The notes: generated by a model not told the origin, from the letters alone. 64,000 bases of DNA from Tethya wilhelma (GCA_964030475.1 CAXIPT010000001.1:14760769-14824768), one strand, 5' to 3'; shown: positions 1-14,095, counted from the first letter of the stretch. Program-made: numbers and translations.

Positions 1-264
1 GTGCAGTATGTGTGGGCCAGTTTCATGTTGAGTACAGCTGCTACTTTGATGATTTTTGTTACTATTTCTGCATGTTTACTCATTATGATGGGACATTTGG
101 CTCAGTAGTTTGCATGCAATAATGTAAACATGTCCACTAGCATAGATCAACAAACATGTGCACAACGTGGTGCTAGCTGCATAAGCTGTTTACAATATCG
201 TAGTGGATAATGTATACAGTGTGCATATATGATACCGTGTAATGTCATAGTGAAATCAACATTA

Positions 265-1150
265 TGAACATAATTATACCAAGCTCCTAAAGAATGCCAT
301 GCTTCACAGTCACTTGGGTTCAATTCAGTAGCCAACTGCATGTACAAAGTTAAATGTGAATCATGTTAGAATGGCCTCCTATGTGCATCTATGTGAATAT
401 AATTATGACTAATGACATACCTTAAAATTATCTCGACAAGATATGCATTTCTGAATATTTCCTAATTGTAAGGGGTTTAGTTCAAGCTCATAGCCACGAA
501 GACATCCAAGCCACTGCAAGTGAGATGTATTTGTATGCATACACATAAGACATTGGCACACCATATATACACACAGTGCTTTATTTGATCAGGAACATGA
601 CACTGTTCAGCAATTGTTTGATCTACACTTGTAGAGCCAAAACTAGCAAAAGGAAGTTTAACCACACTTGTTGTCACACCATGTGCAAGTAAATAGTAAA
701 TGTAGCAAACCACACTGGACAATGAATCAGTCTGGTATTTAGAGTATATATTGGCATGGGATACAGCATTGCTATATAAACATATACAGCATTAACCTCA
801 TTTAAGTAAAAGTCTCAAACACAATGCACAGACAGTAACATGCAGTCAGTGGGCATAAAGCTTACATGTAAAATGTGTGAACTTTTGTCATTCATTTTAA
901 ATGCACGTTCCAATGCTTCCAGTCCACTTTGTACAACTTCAATCCTACTCTGTTTGTCATCAACTAAAAACTTGTACATTACAGCACAAGCCCTTCCAAA
1001 TCTCCACAGAATATCAGGATCCTGTACACTTTTTACAAATGAGCTGAGATATTCATACACCACGTCCACGCCTCTACTGTAAAACAGCTCATCAGCATGT
1101 TCAATAATCGATTCATTGCTGGAGAGGTCACTCTGTGTGTTTTTATCCAT
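265..1150 (-). CDS. RMDN-like regulator of microtubule dynamics (5' exons only)
   Basis: This is the 5' part of a TPR-type protein of the RMDN (FAM82) family, which is associated with microtubules and, in vertebrate paralogues, with mitochondria or ER contacts. Exon 1 (866-1150) starts at an ATG and encodes about 95 residues containing the family's early helices (ADELFYSRG, then DILWRFGRAC). It ends at a GTAAGC donor. Exon 2 (421-513) follows in phase, beginning WLGCLRGYE. Exon 3 begins at 335 after a CAG acceptor and carries a TPR-like segment, LATELNPSDCEAWHSLGAWY, matching the family's ELNP/W-type repeat. The 3' limit of exon 3 is unclear, and the remaining C-terminal exons lie before the window or were not found. 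The gene is head-to-head with MNAT1, 188 bp away. The family call rests on remembered RMDN1 features; which paralogue it is cannot be decided. Confidence 0.7.
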
Positions 1151-1338
1151 CCTTTGACGATTCCTCGGCTATATCTACGTGTGATAAACGATCTTGAAAT
1201 GTTCAGCTGCCAAAATTAACACTTTCGACGAGGAGCTAAAAACCACAAGAAAGGATTGCACTTTTGTGTATTTAAAGATACTAGCTCCACCCATTTCAAT
1301 TTCCGGAAATTAGCAAATTCATCAGCGCCAGCATCATC
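1151..1338. promoter_or_regulatory. Bidirectional promoter between RMDN-like and MNAT1 genes
   Basis: Two ATG codons face away from each other across 188 bp, so the two 5'UTRs and promoters must share this space. A perfect ETS-type palindrome, atttccggaaat, lies at about 1300-1311. Promoter activity is inferred from position, not shown. Confidence 0.5.
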
Positions 1339-3096
1339 ATGGAGCAAGTGTGTCCTCGGTGCAAAACCAGCTCCTACCAGAATCCAAACATGAAGTTAAT
1401 GGTTAACATATGTGGACATAAATTGTGAGTTTGCACCCATTTCAAAAAAATAACCTTGCAAATCCTGTTTGATGCATATCATATTAGTCTACCTACACTA
1501 GCAAAGTGGGCACTAACTAGGATATGCTCCACTAGTTTGCTATTCAGTGTTGAATCATGTCCCTAGCTTGTTGAGCTCAATCTTTCCTCAGATGTGAAGC
1601 ATGTGTGGACTCTGTGTTCACCCGTCCTTCTGCTCCTTGTCCTGAGTGTGGAGTAGCACTGAGACGAAATCATTTTAGGCTACAGCAGTTTGACGATTCT
1701 TACGTAGAGAAAGAGGTGGATATAAGAAAGAAAATATTAAAAGAGTATGTGGGACATAATGATTATTGTACAGGTTTATGGCTTACTTTTCAAGATATAT
1801 CTTCATTAACAGTTATAATAAAACTGAGAGTGACTTTGATACTTTGAAGAGAATTCAATGACTATTTGGAAGAAGTAGAAACCATTAGTGAGTCATGTAT
1901 TTAGTCCTAATCTTTCAAACTGTAATTTGACGTATGTGTTGAGTGATGTTACACAATTTGTGATTGGCTGTATTGTGATGCACATGCAGTATTCAACTCT
2001 GCTAATGGTGTTGATGTGGAGGAAACAAGAAGGAGAGTGGAGGTATACAAGAAAGAGAATCAGACCACCATCATGAAGAACAGAGCAAAGCAAGTGAGCC
2101 TAGTTTCAAAATTATCAAACTTATCTCCCTCTGCTTTCTTAGAAGTCCCATAGTATGAACTACAATATAAATTGTATGACAATCATTCTTTGTCAACTCA
2201 GCTCCGACAGGAACAAGTGTTGGTCCACACAATTGAAACAAGAGCAAGCTGAAAGAGAACTACGAAACATGGAAGCACATGCAATGGAAGAAGAGGTAGC
2301 TAAACAAAGAAAGAGACAAAAGGAATCTATTCTGGATGAGATTGGTATGTGTGTGTAATGACCAAGGTATGTCCATGCTATGCTATGTCTTGATGCTCTT
2401 TCATTAGATGCACTCTGATCGCCCATGCTAGTGAGGTGTTGGCAGTCATGCTGCTCTGGCTGATCAGCCAATGGGGGAAGTGTCAACTGCCCCTGCTTAT
2501 AAAGAGTTGCAGTCCCATCTCATCTCTCTTCAGCGGTATATAATTGATCAGTGCAATTAATGACAAGTAATATTGATGCAACAATAATTCAATGTTGATA
2601 CATGTGTTTCAGGACACAGCTGTCTTTGACATGTTGCCAATGGAGACAGGAGCTCTCTATACATACCATGCTCCCATTCTTACCACACATGGACCCGGAG
2701 TCCCTGAATTTGAAGAGCTGGTTATGGGAGATTATGGGTGAGTGCTGTAGCCTCATTACCATCAGCGTGTATAATATAATTATTATGGAGCAATAAGCCT
2801 TGAGTGATCGTACATGACTAAATGTCAATGTTGATTCACATATGTGCCAAACTAGCAATACCTGCAATACCTTCCTTTGTAGGCAGTGAGTGGGTGGGAA
2901 TTGAATGAAAGATATTTTTTTAACTCTCCTCATTCCATAGGTACTTGTCAAACATGCAGCCTCTTGAGGAGCAGATCTTGGTAGTGGGTTTGTCCTGGCC
3001 TATGCCTCTCAGAGGTCGCTTCAAGAAGCATTCTCATGTTTACTGTTATTATCACCAGAAGGAACTGAACATTCCTCACATAATGCACCTCTCTAG
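1339..3096 (+). CDS. MNAT1: MNAT1/MAT1, CDK-activating kinase assembly factor (frameshifted as given)
   Basis: MAT1 is the RING-finger assembly subunit of the CDK7-cyclin H kinase (CAK) of TFIIH, acting in the nucleus in transcription and cell-cycle control. Exons: 1339-1424, 1592-1744, 1813-1887, about 1990-2093, 2202-2344, about 2407-2535, 2613-2737 and 2941-3096. The N-terminal RING is clear (CPRCKT, then NICGHKLCEACV, then CPECG), followed by the coiled-coil region ([27 protein letters not shown]) and a C-terminus ending in an [14 protein letters not shown] segment typical of the family. The family match continues through the gene but changes frame inside four exons: near 1850 (TL|REFNDY), near 2242, near 2450 and near 2975 (PLE|GADLG). 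The splice sites are good, so either the assembly carries indels here or the gene has decayed. Head-to-head with the RMDN-like gene. Confidence 0.85.
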
Positions 3097-3344
3097 CACA
3101 TGTTCTGAAGCTCATTACTGTGCAGCATGCACAATAACATATTTCCATATCTGATTGACAGATTGAAACGTATTTTCTGCTGAGTCATGCAAACGTGGCA
3201 GGCAATTTGTAAAGTTGGTAAAGGTCGTCAGAGTGTTGAGATAGTTGTTTAGTGTGTGTAGTATACCACCCCAAGGCTGCTGAAGCTGTGAACATCTCTC
3301 TCTATACTTGTGTCTAGTTATGTGCTCTTTATCAAGTCTACAAC

Positions 3345-4354
3345 ATGGCTACACGTGATGAACAGGTAAAGTGCAAGTTTGGGTCTAAGTATTACATCAT
3401 AGATTTATCTATGTCAGATTACATTTTCAATGTCTTGTTTGTTTTTATTGTCCAGACTCCAAACTGCTCAATCTGTCTTGATGAGCTGACCTGTCCTGTT
3501 AAAACAAACTGTGGCACACATTCTGTGCTCAGTGCATGTTATCACATTGGAGGCATGATCGATGGCCCAACCCTTGCCGCTGTCCTGTCTGTAGAAGAGA
3601 GGTACTCTAATTATAGCTAGATTTATTGATACGACTCAATAATGATGAATTACATACACCACTCAGGTTACTCTGTTAATGGGCGCTGATGACTGGAGTG
3701 CTGGTGCTAGTAGTGAACTCTTCCGTGAAGTGGGTAACTACAACCAGCAAATGTCCAATAGAGAGGTAGGTACTGTGTAGGAGTGTAAACAGCTTGGTTT
3801 TTCTATGTGACTGATTGTAATTTGAACATATGCATGAGTGTCAAGATTGATGCTTTGTAGCCCTATTCCCAGGCCTTCCCTTGTACTTTTGTCAAGAGTA
3901 ATACATTCAACTACTGCTGAGTTGGCAAGTCTTGTATTCCAATCACATGACTGTAAATGCGATGGAACCTTGATCACATGCAACCTGCATTTTGCTGACT
4001 ATGTTATACCTCATCCAGATACAGTGTACTCTCACATGCAGTCTCTTACAGCATTCATTATTCATTTTTTTATCATAGTTTGGTTACTTGACGAGACTAA
4101 GAGATGCTCCTGTCCTCTTGGGCCACCTCTGGGGCAACATGGGAGCACATCTACCATTCTCTACAAAGCTCTACTTCCTTGCTGTCATGGCCACACTGTT
4201 TGTGTACCTCATCTCACCCATTGATGTCATCCCAGAGTTCATCTTTGGAGTGTTTGGCATGATCGATGATGTAATAGTCATCTTCTATGCAGTGGTCTAT
4301 CTAGCTGCACAGTACAGAGAGTATGTTGTCAACTTTGGACAGAGACAAAGATAA
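3345..4354 (+). CDS. RNF170: RNF170-like RING E3 ubiquitin ligase, ER membrane
   Basis: RNF170 is an ER-membrane E3 ligase that in vertebrates ubiquitinates the activated IP3 receptor. Exons: 3345-3365, about 3456-3601, about 3667-3764, and about 4080-4354. The RING is visible as CSICLDE, PVKTNCG, then in a shifted frame HTFCAQC and CRCPVCRRE, so one base appears to be missing at about 3513 (GGC-CAC read as GGCAC). The C-terminal exon carries two hydrophobic segments with the family signature LISPIDVIPE and a downstream DDVIVIFYAVVYLA helix. The short N-terminus lacks the N-terminal membrane segment of the vertebrate protein, so an upstream exon may be missing. An AATAAA follows at about 4434. 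The gene is tail-to-tail with the diflavin reductase, 192 bp away. Confidence 0.85.
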
Positions 4355-4546
4355 TTTGTTTCTTTTCCTCATTAGACCCTCAGAATTTTTTATCCTTTTC
4401 AAATAATACTTAATATATTTTCACAAATGTAAAAATAAATATGAAGAATCCAAATGAAATTGATAGATCTATTATCGTATTGTAGTACTAGTGCTTTAAC
4501 AAAAACATTATACAAACACAATACTGTACAGTAGATGTATAAAATA

Positions 4547-7408
4547 TCATGTTACCCACACATCTCTTTGGTATCTTGAGGTGTTCTCCAGCTTCTCCAT
4601 GTACTGCTCTGCTTCTTCTCTTGTCAGTTGTCCTTCAGTTTCTAGCACTTGTATCAGCGCCTCGTGAACATCTCCTGCCATGTGGAGGGCATCCCCACAC
4701 ACATAGATATGAGCACCATCCTTGAGACATTGTGTGTGTGTTGTTACACATGACACGTGGAAGTATGCATACAAAAAGTTGCATTCCTGTTTGCCTACAT
4801 TAATCAGTTCCCACAAAATCTCCTTGTCCTGTGATATCAAATTCTGCACATATATCTTTTCTGGCTGGTCTCTAGAGAAGGCCGTTCTCAACTGAAGGAT
4901 TCCGTTTGAAGCCCATCTTTCTGCATCACCAAACAACCACACAAACACAAGTCAACAAGTCACTGTCAATTGACTAAAGTCCCGATTACTACCTACCTAA
5001 CTCATCTTTGTAGAGAAAGTCCTTGTTTTTGTGACGACAGCCAAAATAGAGCAAGTTCTTTCCTTTGGCTTCGATCAACTCTTAACATTCCAACCAAACC
5101 AATGTGATGAGAATCAATGAATCTAAAGATCAAACATCTAAATCTTGCCATGCCTACACACGTACCTCTCTCCTGAAGGAAGGCCCTGAAAGGTGCTATG
5201 CCAGTGCCCGGGCCTATCATGATCACATGGGTGTCTCCATTATCAGGGAGTCTGAAGTCGGGGTTCTGACTAATGAACACTGGACAGCAGTACTGGTCCA
5301 TATCCAGTCGGTCTTGAATGAAGGTGGTGCACACTCCTGTACGGGCCTCATCATGGAGCGTGTACCTGATCACCGCAGCACACACTGATACTGAATTGGA
5401 GTCCTGTTTGGAAGTGTATAGATGAAGTGGCATCAGAATGAAAGAGTAAGAGAAAGGTGTAGTTAATCCATAAATGCCTGTACACTTGCTCTAACAAAAT
5501 GTGTCCCATTTCTAAGCATTAACAGTAACAGGGATAAAAATGAAGAGGTAAAGCCTAAGGGTATACCTTCTTGGGAGAGGATGCAATGGAGTAGTATCTT
5601 GGCTGGAGGGGTCGTAGCTGGGTGAGGATTTCCTGGACTGAGCACTGGTGGGAGGAGAAGTCTCGGAGGACATCCAACACCTCACGATCGGAAAGATAGG
5701 AGGAGAGTGATTGGTTTTGTTTCGATAGCTGTGAAGTTACGTACATAAAATGAGATCAATGTCATGATTTGGTGGACATTAATTATTATACAACACTAAC
5801 ACAGACCCTTTATTTCTATTTAGTTCATAGCTTGAATACCACTCAGTAAACTTACACCATCTTTGAGTAGTTTTTGTCCTTTTGCTATATGCTTTCTCTG
5901 AGTGGAACTGCTGACAACCAGTTGTACCAAATCCAGTTTCACAGTCTTCAGGTCGTAGTACTTGGTGAGTGCATCTCTCAGCATCATCACATCTCCCTCT
6001 GGTTTGGGTGAGTAACAGAATGGAGGTACTGCCACCTGGTGGTCATCAGATGACTGTAATGCTGCAATAAATGCATCCACTTCAGGAGGATTGTTGAGAG
6101 GGTAGATGCCCAGTGCATCACCAGACGTGTAGGAGAGCTCACTGTCCGTAAGATCAAACTCAGCGTGAAGTGTCTCTTTGTCAGAGGACACATCCAGTGC
6201 AGTCAGATTGTACTTCACCTGGAATCATTTAAAATCAAAATGTGTTACAAAGCATTGACAAAATAGCGCATTTGATTTATACTAGCCCATAGGCTCTTGC
6301 TTACTGTCATTCTTGCTATGAACGGTCGTATTCTAGAGTGTCCAGTCTCCTCAACTTGGTTGCTCAGATCGAGATAGTCCATTCTCGTTTCAAGATCAAG
6401 CTTCACCAGCTCGTCCAGCACAGCATCCATCCATCTGTTGATGACACCCCAATCCTCCAGATCAACATCCACTCTAGCAGACAAACACTTGCCACCCAGT
6501 TCACCCAACCTGCACCCAGGAAGAGATTACAATCTAATGCAACAGTTCTTAATAACAAGTAAAAATATAATATATTAAAATAATATATATGGCAACTTGC
6601 ACAACAAATTAATATTAACCAAATCTCCCTTCAGTTAAAGCAGACGAGAATAGACTACATAACTAGGTCTATACAATCTTGTTATGTTACCTGGAGTCCA
6701 ATGTCTTTCCGGCTCTACAGAAGTGAGGGTAGTTGTAGTCTCCCAGTGCTAGCACAGAGTACTGGACGTGGGAGATGGGAGGGAACTTGTTGGGAGAGTT
6801 CAGAAGGTCAAAGAAGGAGCGGGATTGAGTTGGAGGCACACCTGAGAGTGAGAAGAACATGATTTGATGCAAACATTTGTTCTTTGCATGCTGCTCACAA
6901 CTCACCATCTCCTGTAGTTGAGAAGACACAGAGAATGACTTGTTCCTGACTGAAGTCAATCATTTCAAAGTCCTTTGAGTTCAACACTCTAGGCTGTAGG
7001 GAGAGCTCCTGGTAATTTTCTCCATCTGCTAACCGATCAAACAGTTTCTTGGCCACTTCTTCACTAAACCCGTACTCTGTACCATAGAGCACCAACACCT
7101 GCTTCCCCGGTTCCTCATATTTAGTGAGATACTTGTTGTGTGCATTAGATTTAGTGGAGTCTTCTTTGTCTGCAAAATGAGGCATGTATTTATTATACTC
7201 CTGTTTAGTGAGTATTGGGCATAATCAGGTGATTTTGAATCACATCAGGTGACTGGAGAAGTTGCTGAAAATTTCCTCTTATACCTGGTCTGTCCACAAT
7301 AAAGTCCTCGAGGCTGGTTCCCTCTTCTTCGTCCAAGTTGAAGAACAGGACGTATGTGGCATACGCTATGAACAGTAGCACGCACACACCAATTACCACT
7401 GAGAGCAT
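4547..7408 (-). CDS. Membrane-anchored NADPH diflavin reductase (P450 reductase / CysJ-like)
   Basis: The product should carry electrons from NADPH through FAD and FMN to a haem or Fe-S partner at a membrane. Exon 1 (7286-7408) encodes an N-terminal hydrophobic anchor ([20 protein letters not shown]) followed by an acidic stretch. The flavodoxin domain follows ([35 protein letters not shown]), then the FAD domain ([21 protein letters not shown]) and the NADP domain ([48 protein letters not shown]), ending RYQRDVWVT. The FMN and C-terminal motifs resemble the bacterial sulfite-reductase flavoprotein and plant/protist-type enzymes more than vertebrate POR, although the anchor is POR-like. One 78-nt intron (4721-4798) is stop-free and a multiple of three. 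A perfect NRF1 palindrome lies 66 bp upstream of the ATG. The physiological partner cannot be inferred. Confidence 0.85.
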
Positions 7409-7473
7409 CTCTTCAATGTTGTATTATTCCAATAAGCGCACACCAACCCAGCCCCGCCCGAGTTTGCTAAATT

Positions 7474-7485
7474 TGCGCATGCGCA
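7474..7485. promoter_or_regulatory. NRF1-type palindrome (TGCGCATGCGCA) in the diflavin reductase promoter
   Basis: A perfect 12-bp match to the NRF1 (alpha-Pal) consensus lies 66 bp upstream of the reductase ATG on the opposite strand. NRF1 sites near transcription starts are established in animals; function here is inferred. Confidence 0.6.
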
Positions 7486-7587
7486 TAAAATTGTAAACCA
7501 GCTATATACATTGAGTTAGAATTTAAGTGATTTGGTGAGCTTTTTAAAGTTTGGCAGGGATGGTATCTGCATCAAGAGAATAACAAT

Positions 7588-10500
7588 TCACTGATCAATG
7601 CATAATAATGTTGCCATATCCTGTATACAAACCTGAGATACTGGGTAACGCTGGTTTAAAATGTCCAAGTCAAGGATCGGTATGAGAGAAGGCCTGTAAG
7701 GACACAAACACCTCTTCAACAACACAGCTTTGATTAAAGTGATTCTGATTACCTTCCATGAGCACACTGGAAGGGGAGGTTGCACTGGGACAACGACTGG
7801 ATGAGAGACTCACATTCACCGAATGTAAGAGGGTCGCCAAACTTGATTGCTCCTGAAAAAGAAAAAAAAATATTGTAACAATACTAGTGGCTTGGCACTG
7901 AGAACCCTCACCATGGCAGGCCTGTGAGTTAAGGACATGGATAAGAGCTGCAGGGATCATTGAGGAGCCTCCAGATGTTGTCTGCAACAACTGCAAACAA
8001 AAGTAAAATTTAAAAAAATGAGTCAATGAGAACAGAGGACTATTTATAATTACCTCTAAATGCTTCACAATCATTTCCTGATAAATAAATAATAATATAA
8101 AATAATTATGTATAAATAACTTCATCATTGTCTTGATAAATGTTACGTAAAAGATGGTAATGTTGATGTACCTGTAAGAGTGAGGCAGCAACAGCTGGTC
8201 TGCCCCTCCTCACCTCAGAGGCCTCCCTCTCCATCAGCACTGAAGGCAGGGAGGACACATACACATGACCTCTATCAAACACCAGAGACACACCTGGAAA
8301 CACACACAAACACAGAGTCATAAATTTATCATCACTAGGAGTCCCTCCCCCCCTATACCAGTGGCTTGTAGTTGCTGACGAAAGAGTTTTGCCAATCTGA
8401 TTTCAGTTGGTTGTAGTGAAATTGGCAGGGGTGGTTGAATCTTAGAGGATTTGATTCGTAGAAGTTGGGATGTTTCCTCTCGTGATTCATAGAGATCTAA
8501 ACAAGAATGTGGCAGGCCATAAACACTGTACCGTACAACTCTCGTAAGTCTTACTGTTGAGCAGATCTTCAAGCCTTACTCTCTCGTGTGCAGCATGCTG
8601 GTCTATCATCACCAGGAGGTCATGAGCACCTGGATAGTACATATGTACACAGCAATAGAACACAACACAATGACCACTTCATTGGACCCAGGTTGCATTA
8701 AGTCAGCTAACCATTGTTCTTAGAGTCCAACAGACATGCTATGAACTTGTTGTCAACCTGACCCAAGACCTGTCAATGAATGCATGAGTTACATACATAG
8801 TCACAATTAATATGCACTCATGTAGATAGTGTACTACATGACCAGCTGCACATTCGTGCTCACTCTATGTCCAACATTGACTATGTACAGTGGAAGCATT
8901 GTTCAATTCACCTTGACATTGTTGAACATCTCTTTGGTGAACTTGTAACGATTGATTACTTGGTGAACTCTGACCTGTCCTCTTTGCCTCCCATCATGAG
9001 CAACATCAAGAACATCCTACAAATCCATATAAAACCGTCTCAATTAAATAATAAAAACTACAACGTGAGTGTATTTTACATCTACAGAGAGATGCTAACC
9101 ACGTCTCCAGGTTGGAAGGTTGGATTCTCCCACTGCTCGAGAAGAGTTGCCAAAGAAATGTTTGAAGCCGTTCCCTCGGTACGATGTAGCTCATCAACCT
9201 CTTCACTGTTTCTCCACTTGTTGCTGCCCACCACATCCCCACTGGGGTCAGAGAGGACAGACTCTAGAGTTGCATCAAGATTATTCTCTGAGCTGGCGAA
9301 GCTAGTCCTCAAATGTTTCGGCCTAGGCAAGAAATTCTCAAAGTCGTGAGACAAGTGTGGGGCAGCTCTGAGAGGTCTGGCACCGAATGATGCAGCAGTC
9401 AAGGCAGGAGGGTCACTGTGGGTGGTGTGGTATGAGCTTGAAGTTGAGATAGATGAGGAGTCAAGGGTGAGACTGTCACCCAGCCCACTGTCCTCTGGGT
9501 TGGCTGTTGATAGAGGGTCATAGTGTGTCGGTAGTGCAGGGGGAGGTAAGGGGATCGAGGAGTGTTTAGTAGGCTTTGATGTAAGGACATCTCCAGTTTT
9601 AGAATGGATCCAGACTGTTTTCCTGGTCACAGGATCAATAGACTCCTTCCATAGAGGTCTTGAAGTGTCTCCTTTATCCACGAATACTTTGTGAGTAGTC
9701 CCACTCTCAGAAATATGTGTCAGTGTAGAGTCACCAATAGAGACATTAATGCTTGCTTGCAGTGGCTCTTGGTGGCTGATAGAATGGCCATCTATTGGTT
9801 CTGATTCTTCCTCCAGTGTGCAGGGAAGACAGCTAGCATGTGGCTCACACCCTACTTCACATTGACCAAGAGAGCTAAGAGTGGCAGTAGAAGAGAAGCA
9901 CACATCTGTGAGGTTATGAGCTTCAGAGGTGCATGCCTCCTCTGTGGGGTGGAACTGATGGTGGGAATCAGGGAGTGGAGGTGAGGTGACAGGGGATGAT
10001 GACGGGGGGAGAGGATGAGGGCCAGTGATCAAAAACAATTCACTACTATCAGTTTGATGAGAGCTCCCTCCCTCCATAGGTTGAATGAGAGCTTTCAGTC
10101 GAGGAGATAGGCCATTATCACTCAATACCAGTGGTCCACTTGATAGTTCAACATTATTCTCAACTTCAGCTGACATTGACTCTAGACCACAAACAGTTGT
10201 CACACAGGGCTGGATTGAAACGGTACTCGTACTCCCCATTATCATTGACACTCCCAAAGAGGGTTCTGGGGAACACGTATCAATGTTCGAATTTGACTCA
10301 GTCAGATGATAATCCGTTTCAGTGCTAGAGTTTGAAACAGGCAACTCACTAGTTTTGGGTAAATCTTGTTTATTCATTCCATTGTGTCTTAGTCTTTGAC
10401 TCAAGTTACTCTGCTGTGTTGCTACAGCCGAAACGGTTCCAGCTCCTTTCCTTGCTTTGTGTTTGAAGAGTCGGGCTAGTCTCGTTGCACCAGGTGATGA

Positions 10501-12629
10501 TTGCAGAGGAGAGCGCACTAGAACATTGAGTCCAAGAGCTATCTTCTTAGCAGCTGGAGCACCTTTCTGAGGACCATCTTTTCGAGGTTGTGCAGTAGCA
10601 GAGAGTAACTGTGTGGGATGGTGAGAGAAGGCTTGAAGACTAGGCTGAGCTGCAATGGTGCTTGAACCATGAAAATCGTCTGATTCGTTTTGAAAGTTTG
10701 ACGCATGGTGAATGCTCTGTGTCTGTGCCACTGTGACTTGTTCCTGGGGTGTACTACTACTAGCCCGAGGGTAGAACGATGTAAGGAAGAGTGAGTTGGG
10801 TGTTTGCTTGAGAGTAGAGTGATTGCAATTCAAATGTCTTGCTAGGACATTGGAAGAGGGCTTAGGCAGTGTATCGTGGCTAAGACTACCTAGTGTTGTT
10901 GATTGTGAGATGTGAGGATGGCATAAAGGTTTGGTGCTGTCAGACATGGGTGTACTACTAGCCTGAGATATTGCCGTCACTGATGCCTGCTGGGGATCTT
11001 CAAGAGATGTAGACGTGCTGTTATTGCTATCATCATCACGACTGGCTACAGGTTGACACCTTGCTAATGAAACACACAATGACATTCCAGGAGGAAGATC
11101 AGCTGATTGTGAAAACGAAGTAGTCACATTGTCATCATTGTCTATAACAGTTTGATGAACATTAACCACAGCAGTAGTGTCTTCCACCATAGTAGAGGGC
11201 TCTTCAGTGGCAGTAAGATCAGTACTGGTTTGCCGTTGGTGCAACTTCTTTGGACGTCTCACAACTTTGGACTGAAGTGAGGACTGCATCTCCAGAGAAG
11301 GAACAGCAAGAGACTCTTCATTCCTGCTACCAGTCAGACTGCTCTCAGTGTGATGATGATGGACACGTGAAGGTTGCACTGCTTTTACAGTAGAGCCACA
11401 TTGAGGATCCGCCTCAGTCTCTTCACTGTCATTAGTTACACCCGGTCCAAGTGTTAGGTGATGCTTGGTTAGAAACTGTCTCACTAGAGTCTCAAAGGTG
11501 AGAAGAACATCAGGCCAGCGTTGGAACTCTATCAGAGTCTTGGCAGGCTCCAAGCACACGTCATACTCAGACCTCGAACACTTCAACAGTAGGACGTACA
11601 CACCATGGGTCTCCACAGCACGCTTTGGACTGATGAGCTGATCGTGAGAGGACTGGTCTCTTGGTTGTCTGGAGAGCTTACGAGAGAGCAAAGAATTAGC
11701 GAGGAGGCTGTTCACAGTCGAGTGCAGAGGTGTCTTCTTCACTATGTGTCCGTTAACATAAATGAACTGCAACAGCTTGTTGTAATGGCCTACAGTGGAC
11801 ATGAACCCTGTCAATTCAAAGTTCTCGTGAGTATGGTTCACTTCTTTCATATTGGCTACTTTGTCTCCTCCGAAAATGAGCCCAAAGTTTGTGAGCACCG
11901 AATAAGTTTTGCGTGTCTTTAAGATACACTCTCCTGTGATGTCGTTTCTCACCGAGAAGGATCTTGATGGGTTTACAAGTGCTATGCATTCAACGGCCTT
12001 CTTGACTTGCTCGAGTTCTAAATCTGCCGAGAGTACCTTCCTACGAACCGGCATGTTGTAGAAGAACTCGTGGACGGTGATCGTAGTGCCGACACTAGGT
12101 CTGTGTGTTTTACTGAGCATGACATTCATCGGTTTCCCGTTGTGAAACATCCGAGAGCAGGTATCCCTGGACAGACAGTGACGGGAGCATATCTCCACAA
12201 TGCCTGATACGTTGACTACACTGGCGAGGGCTTCTCCACGATAGCCCAAGTAGTGGAGGTTATGTTCGAGGTCGTCTACGGTGTGGCATTTACTGGTCAT
12301 GTAGCGGTCGCCAAGAAGGTTTAAATCCTCACGTGAGATACCTTTTCCATTATCAACAACCTATATTATAGCAGAAAATTATTCCTTATACATGTATACA
12401 CATTTGTAGACTTTATTTGAAAGTAATGCAGACTAGAGCAGCTAGAGGAACGGGTGTACCTTACCTGAATCTTGAATTTGGTGGTGTCCACTCTCACTGC
12501 TACACAGGTAGCTCCAGCATCAATTGAATTCTCTACCAGTTCTGCCACACAGTGAGCCATGCTCCTAATGGCAACTCCAGACCGAAGTCTACTGCGTGCT
12601 GTCTCGTCCAGCAGCTTCAGGGTCATCAT
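7588..12629 (-). CDS. MLH3: MLH3, MutL-homologue mismatch-repair / meiotic endonuclease
   Basis: MLH3 pairs with MLH1 as MutL-gamma, a nuclear endonuclease used in meiotic crossover resolution and in mismatch repair. Exon 1 (about 12474-12629) begins [19 protein letters not shown] chose this ATG because the open frame upstream has no ATG. It contains the GHKL ATPase motif [10 protein letters not shown]. The next small exon gives the [15 protein letters not shown] motif. One giant exon (about 9082-12300) carries YRGEALAS, the rest of the ATPase and transducer domain, and a long Ser/Thr-rich linker. Vertebrate MLH3 also has such a large exon. The C-terminal domain is spread over short exons and keeps the endonuclease motif [12 protein letters not shown] (about 8575-8615), [24 protein letters not shown] and QCAHGRP. 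The exact 3' end is uncertain: the last exon runs to a stop at 7588, but a GT after YPVSQ could be a donor. Confidence 0.9.
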
Positions 12630-12712
12630 GCTCAGTCCTGCTTCTTCTTCATTCTTCACAAAATTCCCGCCGGTTTCTAACGAGCAAAGGGGTTAAATTA
12701 AACATTTTCTAA
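12630..12712. promoter_or_regulatory. Very short bidirectional promoter, MLH3 / ribokinase
   Basis: Only 83 bp separate the MLH3 ATG (12629, minus) from the ribokinase ATG (12713, plus), so a shared promoter is inferred. No TATA box is evident; a short GC-rich tract (cccgccggtt) lies near the middle. Confidence 0.5.

Positions 12713-14095
<1,383 letters not shown>

Noticed and set aside
1605..1847. An 80-codon RING-like single-exon gene
   Set aside because: It is MNAT1 exon 2 read through its donor at 1745.
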